A DNA stretch of 64,000 nt, taken from NCBI RefSeq assembly GCF_003885045.1, contig NZ_RHJS01000001.1, positions 100,483-164,482 of the forward strand, in the 5' to 3' direction. Origin of the DNA: Schaedlerella arabinosiphila (GTDB lineage: Bacteria > Bacillota > Clostridia > Lachnospirales > Lachnospiraceae). The notes beneath the pieces are model-generated. The model ran no database searches. It was given only the letters and a program-made list of their open reading frames with translations, and was not told the DNA's origin. The translations under genes and the position numbers were made by a program. Positions 41,338 through 50,115 of this stretch are shown here, piece after piece (the first letter of the stretch is position 1; every line of letters starts with the position of its first letter).

Positions 41338-43720
41338 TAAATTTTTCGATTTTTTGTACAGTTTCCTCAAATGAAAACCACTCAAATTTATATTTATATT
41401 CTTCGATTTTAGCAATATCTTTTCTGGCAACATAAATTGGTAACAGTAGATATTCATATATATTGTCCAACTCTCTTATATAGTTAATTATACTTTTAAC
41501 TGTACTCATAGAGATATTTTGGGTTTGACTATATTCTAGGAAAGCTTGTGTTATCATTACAAAAATATGACCTGCACGATACTTGGTTTTTTTAAATTCA
41601 TCTGTTGATTTTTTAATATACTTTTTTGCCAAAATATAATCTGCTTCAAGAATATAAGCGATTGCCATTGCATAATATATTTTTCCTAAGTTATTGTGAT
41701 TATTATATTTCTGATTTTCCTTTTTTGCATCTTCATATATATCAAAAACTAGATGTGGGGAAGAATAGCAATATGTTTCACAATAAACAGTGTAGTAATA
41801 TGAATTTTTTTCAAATGTGTCATATTTTGAATAATGTTCTATTGCATCTTCCATAAGAAAGTTAAAACGATAGATATGACCTATAGCCTTTTGTATTTCA
41901 AATAAAATGGAATTATCAACCATATCATTTTCCAAATCAAGCAACCCGGAAACAGCAGATCTGAATTTTCCACGAAGCATTTTCATGTCACAATCAAATA
42001 TAATTCCCTTCGCATAATAGCGTTGATTTCGTTCATTCCTATCTAAGTTTCTTGCAAATTCTTGCATTTTGATTTCTGCTTTATCATATTGTCCTAATAT
42101 CGATAGTAGATAATTCATATCACATTGTAACATTTTTTTGTGTTTTCCAAAAGCACATTCATTCATAGGAATACTTTCTAAAATTTTGAGACCTTTAGAT
42201 ATATTACTCAATCTTACAGATTTTCCAGCTATATATTTATATATAGCGTTCAAAGAACTTTTTTCTATATTTTGTATCTCGGAAATATATTTGGTAAAGT
42301 CACGTTCGTAGCTCCTATCATATAGATAAAAATACATATCTAATAATTGTTCTGAAATTTTTTCTGTAATAGACATTTGCTGATCAATGACTAAAGTGTA
42401 TATATTAATTATAAAATTATATTTTATGTCATCATACATAGAAAAATCATTTAAAATCCTGGCCCATGTAAATTGGATATAGTTTTTTATAATTTTATGG
42501 CATAATTCTTTTTTCATTAAAAGAGTAATATTATGCGCCAAAATAGAATGTATTTTATATAATCCATTAAATTTTTCTATATATCGTACGATAGTACTCT
42601 GTTCAAAATTTTCAAAACCATACTGTTGACAAGAAAGTTTGTTAAAATCCAAAACATTATCGTATACTTCTTCATTAAATAGTTTAATCACTGCAAGATA
42701 CTCAATTATGTTTTGTTCCTCTTTGCTTAAATGACTTAAAAACCATTTAACTAAATCCTTTTTATCTTTAAACCCAACAAAAGTATCTCTATTAATCTCC
42801 TCTTTTTTATAAGATTTGAGAATGATATCTAAAAATAACGGAATGCAATCAGTTTTTTCTTTTATTATACATATTTGGGTATTTGAATAGCCTTGTTCTG
42901 AAAGATAATTTTCTACCACCTGCGCTGGAATAGATTCTAAAGGTATGTTTTTGTAGAGTGCTTGGTCAACATCACTATCGTTAAACCATCTTAAAGATTC
43001 TCTAGAAGTTATAATAAATAATCCTTTCTGAAAAGCATTCACAAAATCACATAACCAATCATATTCCGTACTTATTTCACAAATATTATATGCATCAAAA
43101 ATAAAAAGATATTTATTATCGTATAATTCTCTTTCAATATCTTTTGCTAAACTTTGTACCATATACTGATATAAATCTTCTGATTTTCCTAGGAGTAAAT
43201 CTGTAACATACTCTCTTTCCTGTTCGCTGACTTCACGTTCTTCATATAGTTTAATTAGAAAATCAGCACCAGATTTAAGATGTGCTATTCCATTAAAAAT
43301 TATATTATCAATTGTCTCTACAACATCTATTCCTGATTTCTTGACTATATTATATAGACTCTTTCGATCTATTCGGTCGTAATTAATAAATTCCCAATAT
43401 CTAAAAAGTACATAATCAAAATGAGGAGTATAAGAAAATAATTTTCTGATATATAATAAAATGGATGGAATTGTTTCGTGGTTAAGAATTTCTAGAGGAA
43501 TCATATATACTTCTAATATCCCATTTTTATATAAATCATATATTCGATGTACCAACCTACTTTTACCAATACCACCCATTCCAAAAAATGCATATAGCAT
43601 ATAAAAAATATCAGTATTCGTATATGCTATAATATCCTCTTCTAACATATTAAAAATGTCATTTCTATCAAGAAATATCCTATCGTCATTTTTATAGTTT
43701 TCCGTTTTACGAAATCCCAT
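41318..43720 (-). CDS. STAND-type NTPase with C-terminal helical repeats
   Basis: 800 residues. Walker A GMGGIGKS (47-54), Walker B YLFIFDAYN (around D209), sensor FIITSR (235-240), then winged-helix and long alpha-helical sections with TPR-like character (about 480-780). No effector or DNA-binding domain precedes the NTPase, unlike Avs or MalT/AfsR proteins, so output could be through partners. Candidate signal sensor or immune-type protein. No promoter was found in front of it in this orientation, so it may be silent here. AT-rich, as are its two neighbours. Confidence 0.82.
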   Translation of the reverse strand: MGFRKTENYKNDDRIFLDRNDIFNMLEEDIIAYTNTDIFYMLYAFFGMGGIGKSRLVHRIYDLYKNGILEVYMIPLEILNHETIPSILLYIRKLFSYTPHFDYVLFRYWEFINYDRIDRKSLYNIVKKSGIDVVETIDNIIFNGIAHLKSGADFLIKLYEEREVSEQEREYVTDLLLGKSEDLYQYMVQSLAKDIERELYDNKYLFIFDAYNICEISTEYDWLCDFVNAFQKGLFIITSRESLRWFNDSDVDQALYKNIPLESIPAQVVENYLSEQGYSNTQICIIKEKTDCIPLFLDIILKSYKKEEINRDTFVGFKDKKDLVKWFLSHLSKEEQNIIEYLAVIKLFNEEVYDNVLDFNKLSCQQYGFENFEQSTIVRYIEKFNGLYKIHSILAHNITLLMKKELCHKIIKNYIQFTWARILNDFSMYDDIKYNFIINIYTLVIDQQMSITEKISEQLLDMYFYLYDRSYERDFTKYISEIQNIEKSSLNAIYKYIAGKSVRLSNISKGLKILESIPMNECAFGKHKKMLQCDMNYLLSILGQYDKAEIKMQEFARNLDRNERNQRYYAKGIIFDCDMKMLRGKFRSAVSGLLDLENDMVDNSILFEIQKAIGHIYRFNFLMEDAIEHYSKYDTFEKNSYYYTVYCETYCYSSPHLVFDIYEDAKKENQKYNNHNNLGKIYYAMAIAYILEADYILAKKYIKKSTDEFKKTKYRAGHIFVMITQAFLEYSQTQNISMSTVKSIINYIRELDNIYEYLLLPIYVARKDIAKIEEYKYKFEWFSFEETVQKIEKFIIRLQV

Positions 43721-43759
43721 TATACTGTACCTCTTCTATTCCAATAAACTTCCCTGGTG

Positions 43760-43875
43760 CAAGCACTCAAATGCCTAACGGCATTTGCCTTCTGCTTCGC
43801 AGGAGCGGGGTATTCGCCCCAACCTCGCTTCGCTCGGTATTAGTTTGTGGCGATGAAAGCATCGGGGAATATACC
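43760..43875. other. GC-rich multi-hairpin stretch upstream of the STAND gene
   Basis: A row of small perfect stems: CAAATGCC..GGCATTTG, CTGCTTCGCAG, GGGGTATTCGCCCC, CTCGCTTCGCTCG, in contrast to the AT-rich surroundings. It would lie in the 5' leader of the STAND mRNA. A transcribed regulatory structure or a nested palindromic repeat element. Confidence 0.5.
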
Positions 43876-43884
43876 CTTCTATGA

Positions 43885-43987
43885 TTCAATTCTAATAGAT
43901 ACAATAAATCATCTTCAAACCAAGGATAATAATCAATTATCCAACATATTCTTCAATGTAAATTTAACGGATAACTAACAATTATCC
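43885..43987 (-). repeat. 103-bp inverted repeat, right copy
   Basis: Exact reverse complement of 38886-38988. Confidence 0.95.
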
Positions 43988-44113
43988 ACATTTTAGCGCC
44001 ATCACCAAACATACGTTTTGCATTTTCAAATATCTCTAATAAACCAGTTCCACATATCCTCTATAAATGTGGTACACTAAAGAGACATTTTCTTAACACA
44101 GGAGGGCGCAACT

Positions 44114-45037
44114 ATGGGTATACAGGAGAAAGTAACAAGCTATTTGGAATATTGCGAATTTCGCAAGGAATTGGACAAAAAGACCTTGAAGGCATACCGA
44201 ATAGATCTAAGACAGTATTTTGATTTTTTTGATTCGCAGGATCCACAGAAAGAGCATATTGAAAATTATATTACAAATTTGCATAAGAGCTTCAAACAAA
44301 AGACAGTAAAACGAAAAATCGCTACCATCCGGGCTTTTTATGCTTACCTGGAATGCGAAGATCTGATTGAAGAAAACCCATTCCGAAAAATCAAAGTAAA
44401 ATTTAAGGAGACTATCATGCTTCCCAGGATTATTCCACGGGAAGAGATTGAAAAATTATTAAACTTCATGTATGCATATCCTGAAACAAGCAGAAAAATC
44501 AGTACAGATAATAAATACTGGCTTCGGGATATGGCAATTGTAGAGGTTCTGTTTGCTACTGGTGTCAGGGTGTATGAGCTTTCTAATATAAAAGCTGATT
44601 GTATTAATATCAATTCCGGATTAATCCGAATTATGGGAAAAGGAAATAAAGAAAGATATATCCAAATCGGTGAGGTCTCCGTATTACGGCTCTTAAAGAA
44701 ATATTATGACGCGAATGAAGAAGCAATCAAAAAAAGCGGTTTCTTTTTTATTAACCAGAGAGGAAATCGTTTTTCCGAGCAATCTATCCGGAATATGTTA
44801 AAAAAATATGCGAAGTTAGCTGGAATTGAAAGAAATATCACACCCCACATGTGGCGACATTCCTTTGCAACATACTTAATCGAGGAAGGTGTAGATGTCA
44901 GCTGTGTCCAGCAAATCTTAGGGCATAGTTCCATTAAAACCACGCAGGTCTACATACATGTTGCAGCAAAAAAACAAGCAGAAATATTAAAAGCTATGCA
45001 TCCAAGAAATCAAATGAACATTACCGGAGCAGCATAA
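44114..45037 (+). CDS. Tyrosine recombinase beside the invertible segment
   Basis: 307 residues, GGAGGG upstream. XerC/D-like size and order: SAM-like domain (about 5-90), catalytic domain with R152 (ATGVRVYEL), K176 (MGKGNKER), H245-x-x-R248 (PHMWRHSFAT), H271 (ILGHSS) and Y280. Complete active site. Being 126 bases outside a 103-bp inverted repeat, it is the prime candidate to invert the neighbouring segment, as many small Firmicute and Bacteroidetes recombinases do next to their targets. Confidence 0.92.
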   Translation: MGIQEKVTSYLEYCEFRKELDKKTLKAYRIDLRQYFDFFDSQDPQKEHIENYITNLHKSFKQKTVKRKIATIRAFYAYLECEDLIEENPFRKIKVKFKETIMLPRIIPREEIEKLLNFMYAYPETSRKISTDNKYWLRDMAIVEVLFATGVRVYELSNIKADCININSGLIRIMGKGNKERYIQIGEVSVLRLLKKYYDANEEAIKKSGFFFINQRGNRFSEQSIRNMLKKYAKLAGIERNITPHMWRHSFATYLIEEGVDVSCVQQILGHSSIKTTQVYIHVAAKKQAEILKAMHPRNQMNITGAA

Positions 45038-45153
45038 AGATATCACTATTCTTTCATTCTCTATGAGCGTGCTACATAATCTGTATAAATTGTGCAGACT
45101 TCAATTCCAATTATAATTGTCACGCAATGAATGAGAATATTTAGATAATTTGC

Positions 45154-45172
45154 TTACACAGATTATCTGACA
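45154..45172. repeat. Solo end of the IS256-like miniature element
   Basis: 19 bases, TTACACAGATTATCTGACA, match the right terminal repeat of the element at 9841-9860. No partner end was found nearby. Confidence 0.6.
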
Positions 45173-45634
45173 TCCTATTCATCATAAAAAAATTATGTAT
45201 TTAGTATGTTTCAGACAAAATGCTATATACCAAATCATAGCAGTACAAACGTATGTTTCTTTGTTTGATGCATGCTTTTTTATGATGCAGAAATACAAAA
45301 TCCTCATTTTTTTCAATTGGATTCTTATTTTCAAAAACATGTGTCCCATCAAAAAAACAATAAATGTATATAAATTATTTTTCCTGCTACCATATTTCGC
45401 AGCTTCACTACACATTTTGTATGGATATATTTCAAATGGAAGGAGCAAATTTAGTTTGCCGAAAATCTGTAACTAGTAACTATACGTATATCTATGATAC
45501 AACCAATATTCCAGTACATGAAGACTATGCAAAACAGCAAAGTGAAAGAGAGATTATTTTTGAAGGGCCAAATCAAAGCATATCCTATGCTTACGCAGCT
45601 TCCATCTAAAGTTGTTAGGCGTCCCGCCCAATAT

Positions 45635-45691
45635 CAGTATGAAAAACCAGCCTTTAGCAAGAAAACTTGCACAGACTGATTTTTCATACTG
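45635..45691 (-). terminator. Long hairpin downstream of the GH43 gene
   Basis: 16-bp stem (45635-45650 with 45676-45691, G.U included) with an inner GCAAG / CTTGC stem. It lies 17 bases after the GH43 stop. There is no T tract outside, so it may be a 3'-end stabiliser rather than a true terminator. Confidence 0.45.
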
Positions 45692-45707
45692 CTCCCGTTC
45701 TAAATAG

Positions 45708-46811
45708 TTACAATTTATTTTCAAACTGAAAAACCGGATCATCCTTTTCATCCCATATCACTTCTATGATCATGGTATGCCGATTCGGATCATACAGAGG
45801 ATCTCCCTGTATTTCATCATAGCACCTTGCATGAAACACGCACAGATCCTTTTTCCCATCTTCCGATTTAACAAATGAATTATGCCCCGGTCCGAAAATC
45901 CCCTTTTCCTCATCTGTCCGCAGAATTGGAATCCTGCTTTTGCTCCAGTTATTCGGGTCCAGCAGATCCTCATCCTCTGAAATTGTCAGCATTCCCATAC
46001 AATATGCGCTTCCCGTTTCGCTTGCGGAGTATGTGAGAAAGATCTTCCCCTCATGCTTCAAAACCGCAGGACCTTCATTTACCCAGAATCCAACCCGCTC
46101 CCACTCATAATCAGGAGTGGTTAGAAGCTTCTGGACTGTTGACAGCCGGTTCGGTGCCTGAAGTTTCGCTATATATAAATTGGAAATCTTCTTCCCTACT
46201 CCTGTCTTCTCAGCCCATATGTAGTAGTAATCCCCTTTATGCTCCATGACCGTCGCATCTAATGAAAAATCACGGAAAGAAAAATCATCCTCTTCCGCTG
46301 CTTTCATCTGCCCCATTTCTTCCCATTCATCTTCGAAAGGATCGCTGCCCTTACATCTTAAAATATACGGGCGGATTGCCCATATGTCATCTATATCTCC
46401 TGCTGCATAATAAATAAACCATTCCCCCCATAAATAATGGATTTCCGGCGCCCAAATATGGATGCTCTGTTTTCCCGTATCATGTTTTCTCCATAATACT
46501 TTTTCCTCTGCACATGCTAAATCTTTGATATTAGAGGCTTTTCTAAGAATGATCCTGTCATATTCCGGCACAGAAGCCGTAAAATAATACGTATGGTCTG
46601 TGTGTCGATACCCCGGAGGCATCCCATAATGCATGTCCCTGCGGGGTGGGCGGACTTCGTCCGATAGGGTACACTCAAAGGGCATCCTATAACTCATGTC
46701 CCTGCGGGGCGGGTGGACTTCGTCCGATAGGGTATAGATATATGGGTCCGCCCGGTTACAGATAAACGGTTCATTAAATGGAGTTTTTTTATAATTTTCT
46801 TTATTCATCAT
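45708..46811 (-). CDS. GH43 glycosidase with an unusual in-frame insertion
   Basis: 367 residues, no signal peptide. Five-bladed propeller motifs: base D22 in NRADPYIY, the pKa-tuning D185 (FSLDATVME) and acid E246 (VNEGPAVLK). Residues 27-69 are an insertion of two copies of a 21-residue unit with SDEVxPPRRDM, absent from GH43 relatives as I know them. Arabinofuranosidase, xylosidase or arabinanase activity; the GH51 neighbour points to arabinose-containing oligosaccharides. It overlaps the GH51 gene by 11 bases. Whether the insertion blocks the active site is unknown. Confidence 0.85.
   Translation of the reverse strand: MMNKENYKKTPFNEPFICNRADPYIYTLSDEVHPPRRDMSYRMPFECTLSDEVRPPRRDMHYGMPPGYRHTDHTYYFTASVPEYDRIILRKASNIKDLACAEEKVLWRKHDTGKQSIHIWAPEIHYLWGEWFIYYAAGDIDDIWAIRPYILRCKGSDPFEDEWEEMGQMKAAEEDDFSFRDFSLDATVMEHKGDYYYIWAEKTGVGKKISNLYIAKLQAPNRLSTVQKLLTTPDYEWERVGFWVNEGPAVLKHEGKIFLTYSASETGSAYCMGMLTISEDEDLLDPNNWSKSRIPILRTDEEKGIFGPGHNSFVKSEDGKKDLCVFHARCYDEIQGDPLYDPNRHTMIIEVIWDEKDDPVFQFENKL
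46618..46743 (-). repeat. 63-bp tandem duplication inside the GH43 gene
   Basis: Two copies, 63 bp apart (starting 46618 and 46681), about 90% alike, each with a hairpin CGGAC-GAA-GTCCG and a CCC..GGG fold. The length is a multiple of three, so the reading frame stays open. Confidence 0.85.
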
Positions 46812-48324
46812 CTGTTCTCACCTTTACTCGAAGCATATTCCATGAATATGGATGTATCCTGCATTCCACTGAGTTTACATTTTCTGTCTTAAATTGTACA
46901 GTGGACGGAACAACATTTTCATGGTGGTCCCGATTATTTGCTTTTAAATCATCATGATATAGCATAACCTGCTCTACCGTTTCATCCGTAATCTCGAAGC
47001 CCTGCATTTCTATTGTTAATTCAGACTCCTCACTTCTCCTGTTTACAATAAAAAATACAACTTCCTCCTGACCTGGGTTATAGACCGCCACCTGATCCAG
47101 ATAGGAAATCACATTGCTTTTTTTCGATTGATATTGGGGACATTTTAACACAGATTCCAGCAAAATGCCTCTAGCATATTTCGACATAAAGGAAAACGGG
47201 TAAAAAATTGGCTGAGCCCATACTTCACCGCCGGTTTTCGTCATGATCGCCGCACTGATATTTGTGAGCAAGGACTGACAGGCTATTTTTACCCGCTCAC
47301 AATTCTTCACCATGGCCATAAGCATTCCGGCAAATAACAATGCATCCTCCATTGTATAGATCTGTTCACTGAAAGCCGGCGCAACTTCCCAATCCCTGGA
47401 AGCCACTGCATCCGCTACGGCATCTCCCGGTATTTCCCATACTCCCCACTCATCAAAGCAAATATGGATTGTCCTGTTTGAGCGCTTTTTGCTTTTCACC
47501 ATATCGCAAATGCCGATTACCGTTTTTATATACTCCTCCATCTCGACAGACTGTGCAAGAAATTCTTCCGTCCCTTCCTCTTGTCCTCCATAATACTGAT
47601 GAAGCGAGATATAATCCGCAAATTCATACGTATATTCCAATACGATTCTTTCCCAATCCGTATAGGTATTTACGCTTGTGGACGAGCTTCCGCATACAAC
47701 CGTCTTGATAGAATCATCTAAAGATTTCATCGCATGTGCCGTCTGTGCAGCCAGTTTTCCATAATCATCCGGTGTTTTATGTCCGATCTGCCAGATTCCG
47801 TCCATCTCATTTCCCAGACACCATATCGGGATCTGGTATGGTGCCTCATGGCCATTATATTTTCTCCAGTCACTGTATACGGTCCCGGCCGGCAGGTTGC
47901 AATACTCCAGTAAAGAAACCGCATTTTCAACTCCTCTTGTTCCCAGGTTGACTGCAAAGATCGGAATCACATCGGCTTTCTGTGTCCAGGAGATGAATTC
48001 ATCTGTCCCGACTTCATTGGTCTCGATGGACTTCCATGCAAGCTCTCTTCTTTTAGGTCTTTTCTCCTTCTCTCCGACTCCATCCTTCCAATCATAGCAG
48101 GAAACAAAATTTCCTCCCGGATAACGGACACAGGTCACACCCATTTCTCTGACTTTTTCAATCACATCTTTTCTAAATCCTTCCGAATCCGCCTGCTCAT
48201 GTTCTTTTTCATAGATTCCATTGTATACAACTCTTCCCATATGCTCTACAAATGAACCATATATGAGAGGGCTGATCTCTGCCCTTTGAAAATCTTTATT
48301 TACGATTAATTTTGCCTTATACAT
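46801..48324 (-). CDS. abfA: Alpha-L-arabinofuranosidase, GH51
   Basis: 507 residues, cytoplasmic. IYGSFVEHMGRVVYNGIYE, VRYPGGNFVSCYDWKDGVG, acid/base E173 (WCLGNEMDG) and nucleophile E292 (CFDEWGVW) define GH51. It removes terminal arabinofuranose from imported oligosaccharides. Encoded 7 bases after the permease gene and overlapping GH43. Confidence 0.95.
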   Translation of the reverse strand: MYKAKLIVNKDFQRAEISPLIYGSFVEHMGRVVYNGIYEKEHEQADSEGFRKDVIEKVREMGVTCVRYPGGNFVSCYDWKDGVGEKEKRPKRRELAWKSIETNEVGTDEFISWTQKADVIPIFAVNLGTRGVENAVSLLEYCNLPAGTVYSDWRKYNGHEAPYQIPIWCLGNEMDGIWQIGHKTPDDYGKLAAQTAHAMKSLDDSIKTVVCGSSSTSVNTYTDWERIVLEYTYEFADYISLHQYYGGQEEGTEEFLAQSVEMEEYIKTVIGICDMVKSKKRSNRTIHICFDEWGVWEIPGDAVADAVASRDWEVAPAFSEQIYTMEDALLFAGMLMAMVKNCERVKIACQSLLTNISAAIMTKTGGEVWAQPIFYPFSFMSKYARGILLESVLKCPQYQSKKSNVISYLDQVAVYNPGQEEVVFFIVNRRSEESELTIEMQGFEITDETVEQVMLYHDDLKANNRDHHENVVPSTVQFKTENVNSVECRIHPYSWNMLRVKVRTDDE

Positions 48325-48331
48325 ATTTCTC

Positions 48332-49165
48332 CTACTCTTTCACTCCTGAAGTCGCGATCCCTTCGATAAAGAATCTCTGTCCGAATAAGAACAGCAGCAG
48401 CAACGGTGCGATTGAAATGACTGTTGCAGCCAACGTGGGCCCGTATTTAATGGAATTGCTTCCTACGAGAATAGCGAGCCCCGCCGACAATGTTCTTTTT
48501 TCCACAGAGCTTGTCAGCATCATTGGGTATAAAAGATCGTTCCAGTTGTTCATAAAATGATAGATCCCCAGGCTGATCAATGCCGGCTTAGATAACGGCA
48601 TAACGATTTTCCAATATATCTGAAGATTGTTCAGCCCGTCTATTCTTGCAGCTTCTTCCAGTGACTTTGGAATCCGCGAGAAGAATGATGTCAGCATATA
48701 GATCCCATATGCTCCTGACGCACGGGGCAATACCAGTCCCATTAAAGTATCCAGAATCCCCAGCTTATACTCCTCAATATAAAGAGGGATCATGATGATC
48801 TGGAACGGCACCATCATAGTCAATAAGATCATGGTAAATAATATTTTTTTTCCTTTAAACTCCATTCTTGCAAACGCATACGCTGCCAATGAATCCAGGA
48901 GCAGGCTGATCAATGTAACACTTCCTGCAAAGATCACCGTATTTTTCAGCATACTGAGAATCGGGATCGCATCTGTTACATATGCATACTGTGTGATCAC
49001 CCATTGTTCCGGTAAAAAAGCAGGCGGATATTTGATCACGTCCGCATCGGATTTAAACGAGGATACAACCAGCCATACTAATGGAATAAATACCAAAAGG
49101 GCTACAATGCACAATATCACATACCCGGCCGCGGAATATGACCTCTGTTTTATTTTTTCCTTCAT
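48332..49165 (-). CDS. Sugar ABC transporter permease (AraQ/LacG type)
   Basis: 277 residues, six membrane segments, EAA loop EEAARIDGLNNLQIYWKIVMPLSKP. Overlaps the upstream permease gene by 4 bases. No ATPase in the operon. Probably imports arabino-oligosaccharides for the GH51/GH43 enzymes. Confidence 0.92.
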   Translation of the reverse strand: MKEKIKQRSYSAAGYVILCIVALLVFIPLVWLVVSSFKSDADVIKYPPAFLPEQWVITQYAYVTDAIPILSMLKNTVIFAGSVTLISLLLDSLAAYAFARMEFKGKKILFTMILLTMMVPFQIIMIPLYIEEYKLGILDTLMGLVLPRASGAYGIYMLTSFFSRIPKSLEEAARIDGLNNLQIYWKIVMPLSKPALISLGIYHFMNNWNDLLYPMMLTSSVEKRTLSAGLAILVGSNSIKYGPTLAATVISIAPLLLLFLFGQRFFIEGIATSGVKE

Positions 49166-50052
49166 GATGCTTCCCTCCTGTCGGTATACTTTCTCATGAC
49201 CACAGTTATCACTGCTATAATTATAAAAAGATACACTGAAATTGCAGAAGCATAGCCTAAATCCTGTTGTGTCCTGAATCCCCGGTCGTAAATATAACTT
49301 ACCAGTGTTTCTGTTTTATTCTGCGGACCGCCGCCGGTTAATACATAAATCTGATCAAATGCCTGGAAGGCCAGAATGAATGTAGTGACCGCGCAAAATC
49401 CAATGGTTTGCTTGATAGACGGGATCGTAATATAAAGAAATTTTTTGAGCCCCATTGCCCCATCCAAATCTGCTGCTTCATACAAAGAATATGGGATATC
49501 CAATGTAGCGGCGGTAATGATCGTCAAGGTATATCCAAAATTTCTCCATACTGTGACCAATACAATGATCGCCATAGCATATGTAGGATTCGTCATAATA
49601 TTGGGCATGATGATCCCCACTTTTTTTAACAGGAATGACAGCATACCGGAATTCGGGTTGAGCAGCATAGACCAGAGGATGCTTATCGCCGTCATGGAAC
49701 ACACATACGGGATATAGAAAGACGCCCGCAGGAACTTGCATAATTTTGTGTTTTTTTGCATGAACATAGTTAAGATCAATGCCACTAAAATCTGGATCGG
49801 TACTTCAAGTACGGTAAAGGCCATTGTGTTTTTTGTGGCATTCCAAACTCTCTCATCCTGCAGCATTTTCAGATAATTTCCAAATCCCGCAAATGATATA
49901 TCATTCATGTACAAATTCATGTTCAGCATGCTTATAATAAATGCAGATATTAACGGGATAAACACAAAAACTGTTAATATACACATGGATGGCAAAATAA
50001 ACAAATATGCTGTTTTTTGATTATGGACAGATCTTTTTTGAGGACAGTTCAT
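49162..50052 (-). CDS. Sugar ABC transporter permease (AraP/LacF type)
   Basis: 296 residues, six membrane segments, EAA loop YEAADLDGAMGLKKFLYITIP, and VLTGGGPQNKTETLVSYIY, typical of the family. Follows the binding-protein gene after a strong hairpin, so it is expected to be expressed less than the binding protein. Confidence 0.92.
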   Translation of the reverse strand: MNCPQKRSVHNQKTAYLFILPSMCILTVFVFIPLISAFIISMLNMNLYMNDISFAGFGNYLKMLQDERVWNATKNTMAFTVLEVPIQILVALILTMFMQKNTKLCKFLRASFYIPYVCSMTAISILWSMLLNPNSGMLSFLLKKVGIIMPNIMTNPTYAMAIIVLVTVWRNFGYTLTIITAATLDIPYSLYEAADLDGAMGLKKFLYITIPSIKQTIGFCAVTTFILAFQAFDQIYVLTGGGPQNKTETLVSYIYDRGFRTQQDLGYASAISVYLFIIIAVITVVMRKYTDRREAS

Positions 50053-50071
50053 CTTTTATTTGTCTCCTTTC

Positions 50072-50105
50072 AAAAGGAAAGTTCTGAAATGAATCAGAAC
50101 TTTCC
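50072..50105 (-). terminator. Attenuating terminator between binding protein and permeases
   Basis: A perfect 12-bp stem GGAAAGTTCTGA / TCAGAACTTTCC (50076-50087, 50094-50105), 6-base loop and TTTTG on the minus strand. Confidence 0.8.
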
Positions 50106-50115
50106 CTGCCAGCCA

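Larger units (their letters stand above)
38886..43987. mobile_element. Putative 5.1-kb invertible DNA segment
   Basis: Bounded by perfect 103-bp inverted repeats, visibly AT-richer than its flanks, holding three genes in two convergent units and no transposase. A tyrosine recombinase gene starts 126 bases beyond the right repeat. The geometry of repeats, recombinase and one outward promoter is that of a phase-variable inversion; this is inferred, not observed. Confidence 0.7.
45038..45707. other. AT-rich intergenic region, no convincing gene
   Basis: It contains a solo IS256-like end and a long hairpin, listed separately. Short frames between 45364 and 45679 (one with SNYTYIYDTTNIPVHEDYA) could be two out-of-frame parts of a decayed gene; I do not recognise it. 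Confidence 0.4.

Noticed and set aside
38886..43987. Ordinary insertion sequence with long terminal repeats
   Set aside because: No transposase inside; perfect 103-bp repeats, a neighbouring recombinase and an inward promoter fit inversion better.
45364..45679. Two short plus-strand proteins
   Set aside because: Overlapping frames without ribosome sites; at best one decayed gene, which I could not identify.
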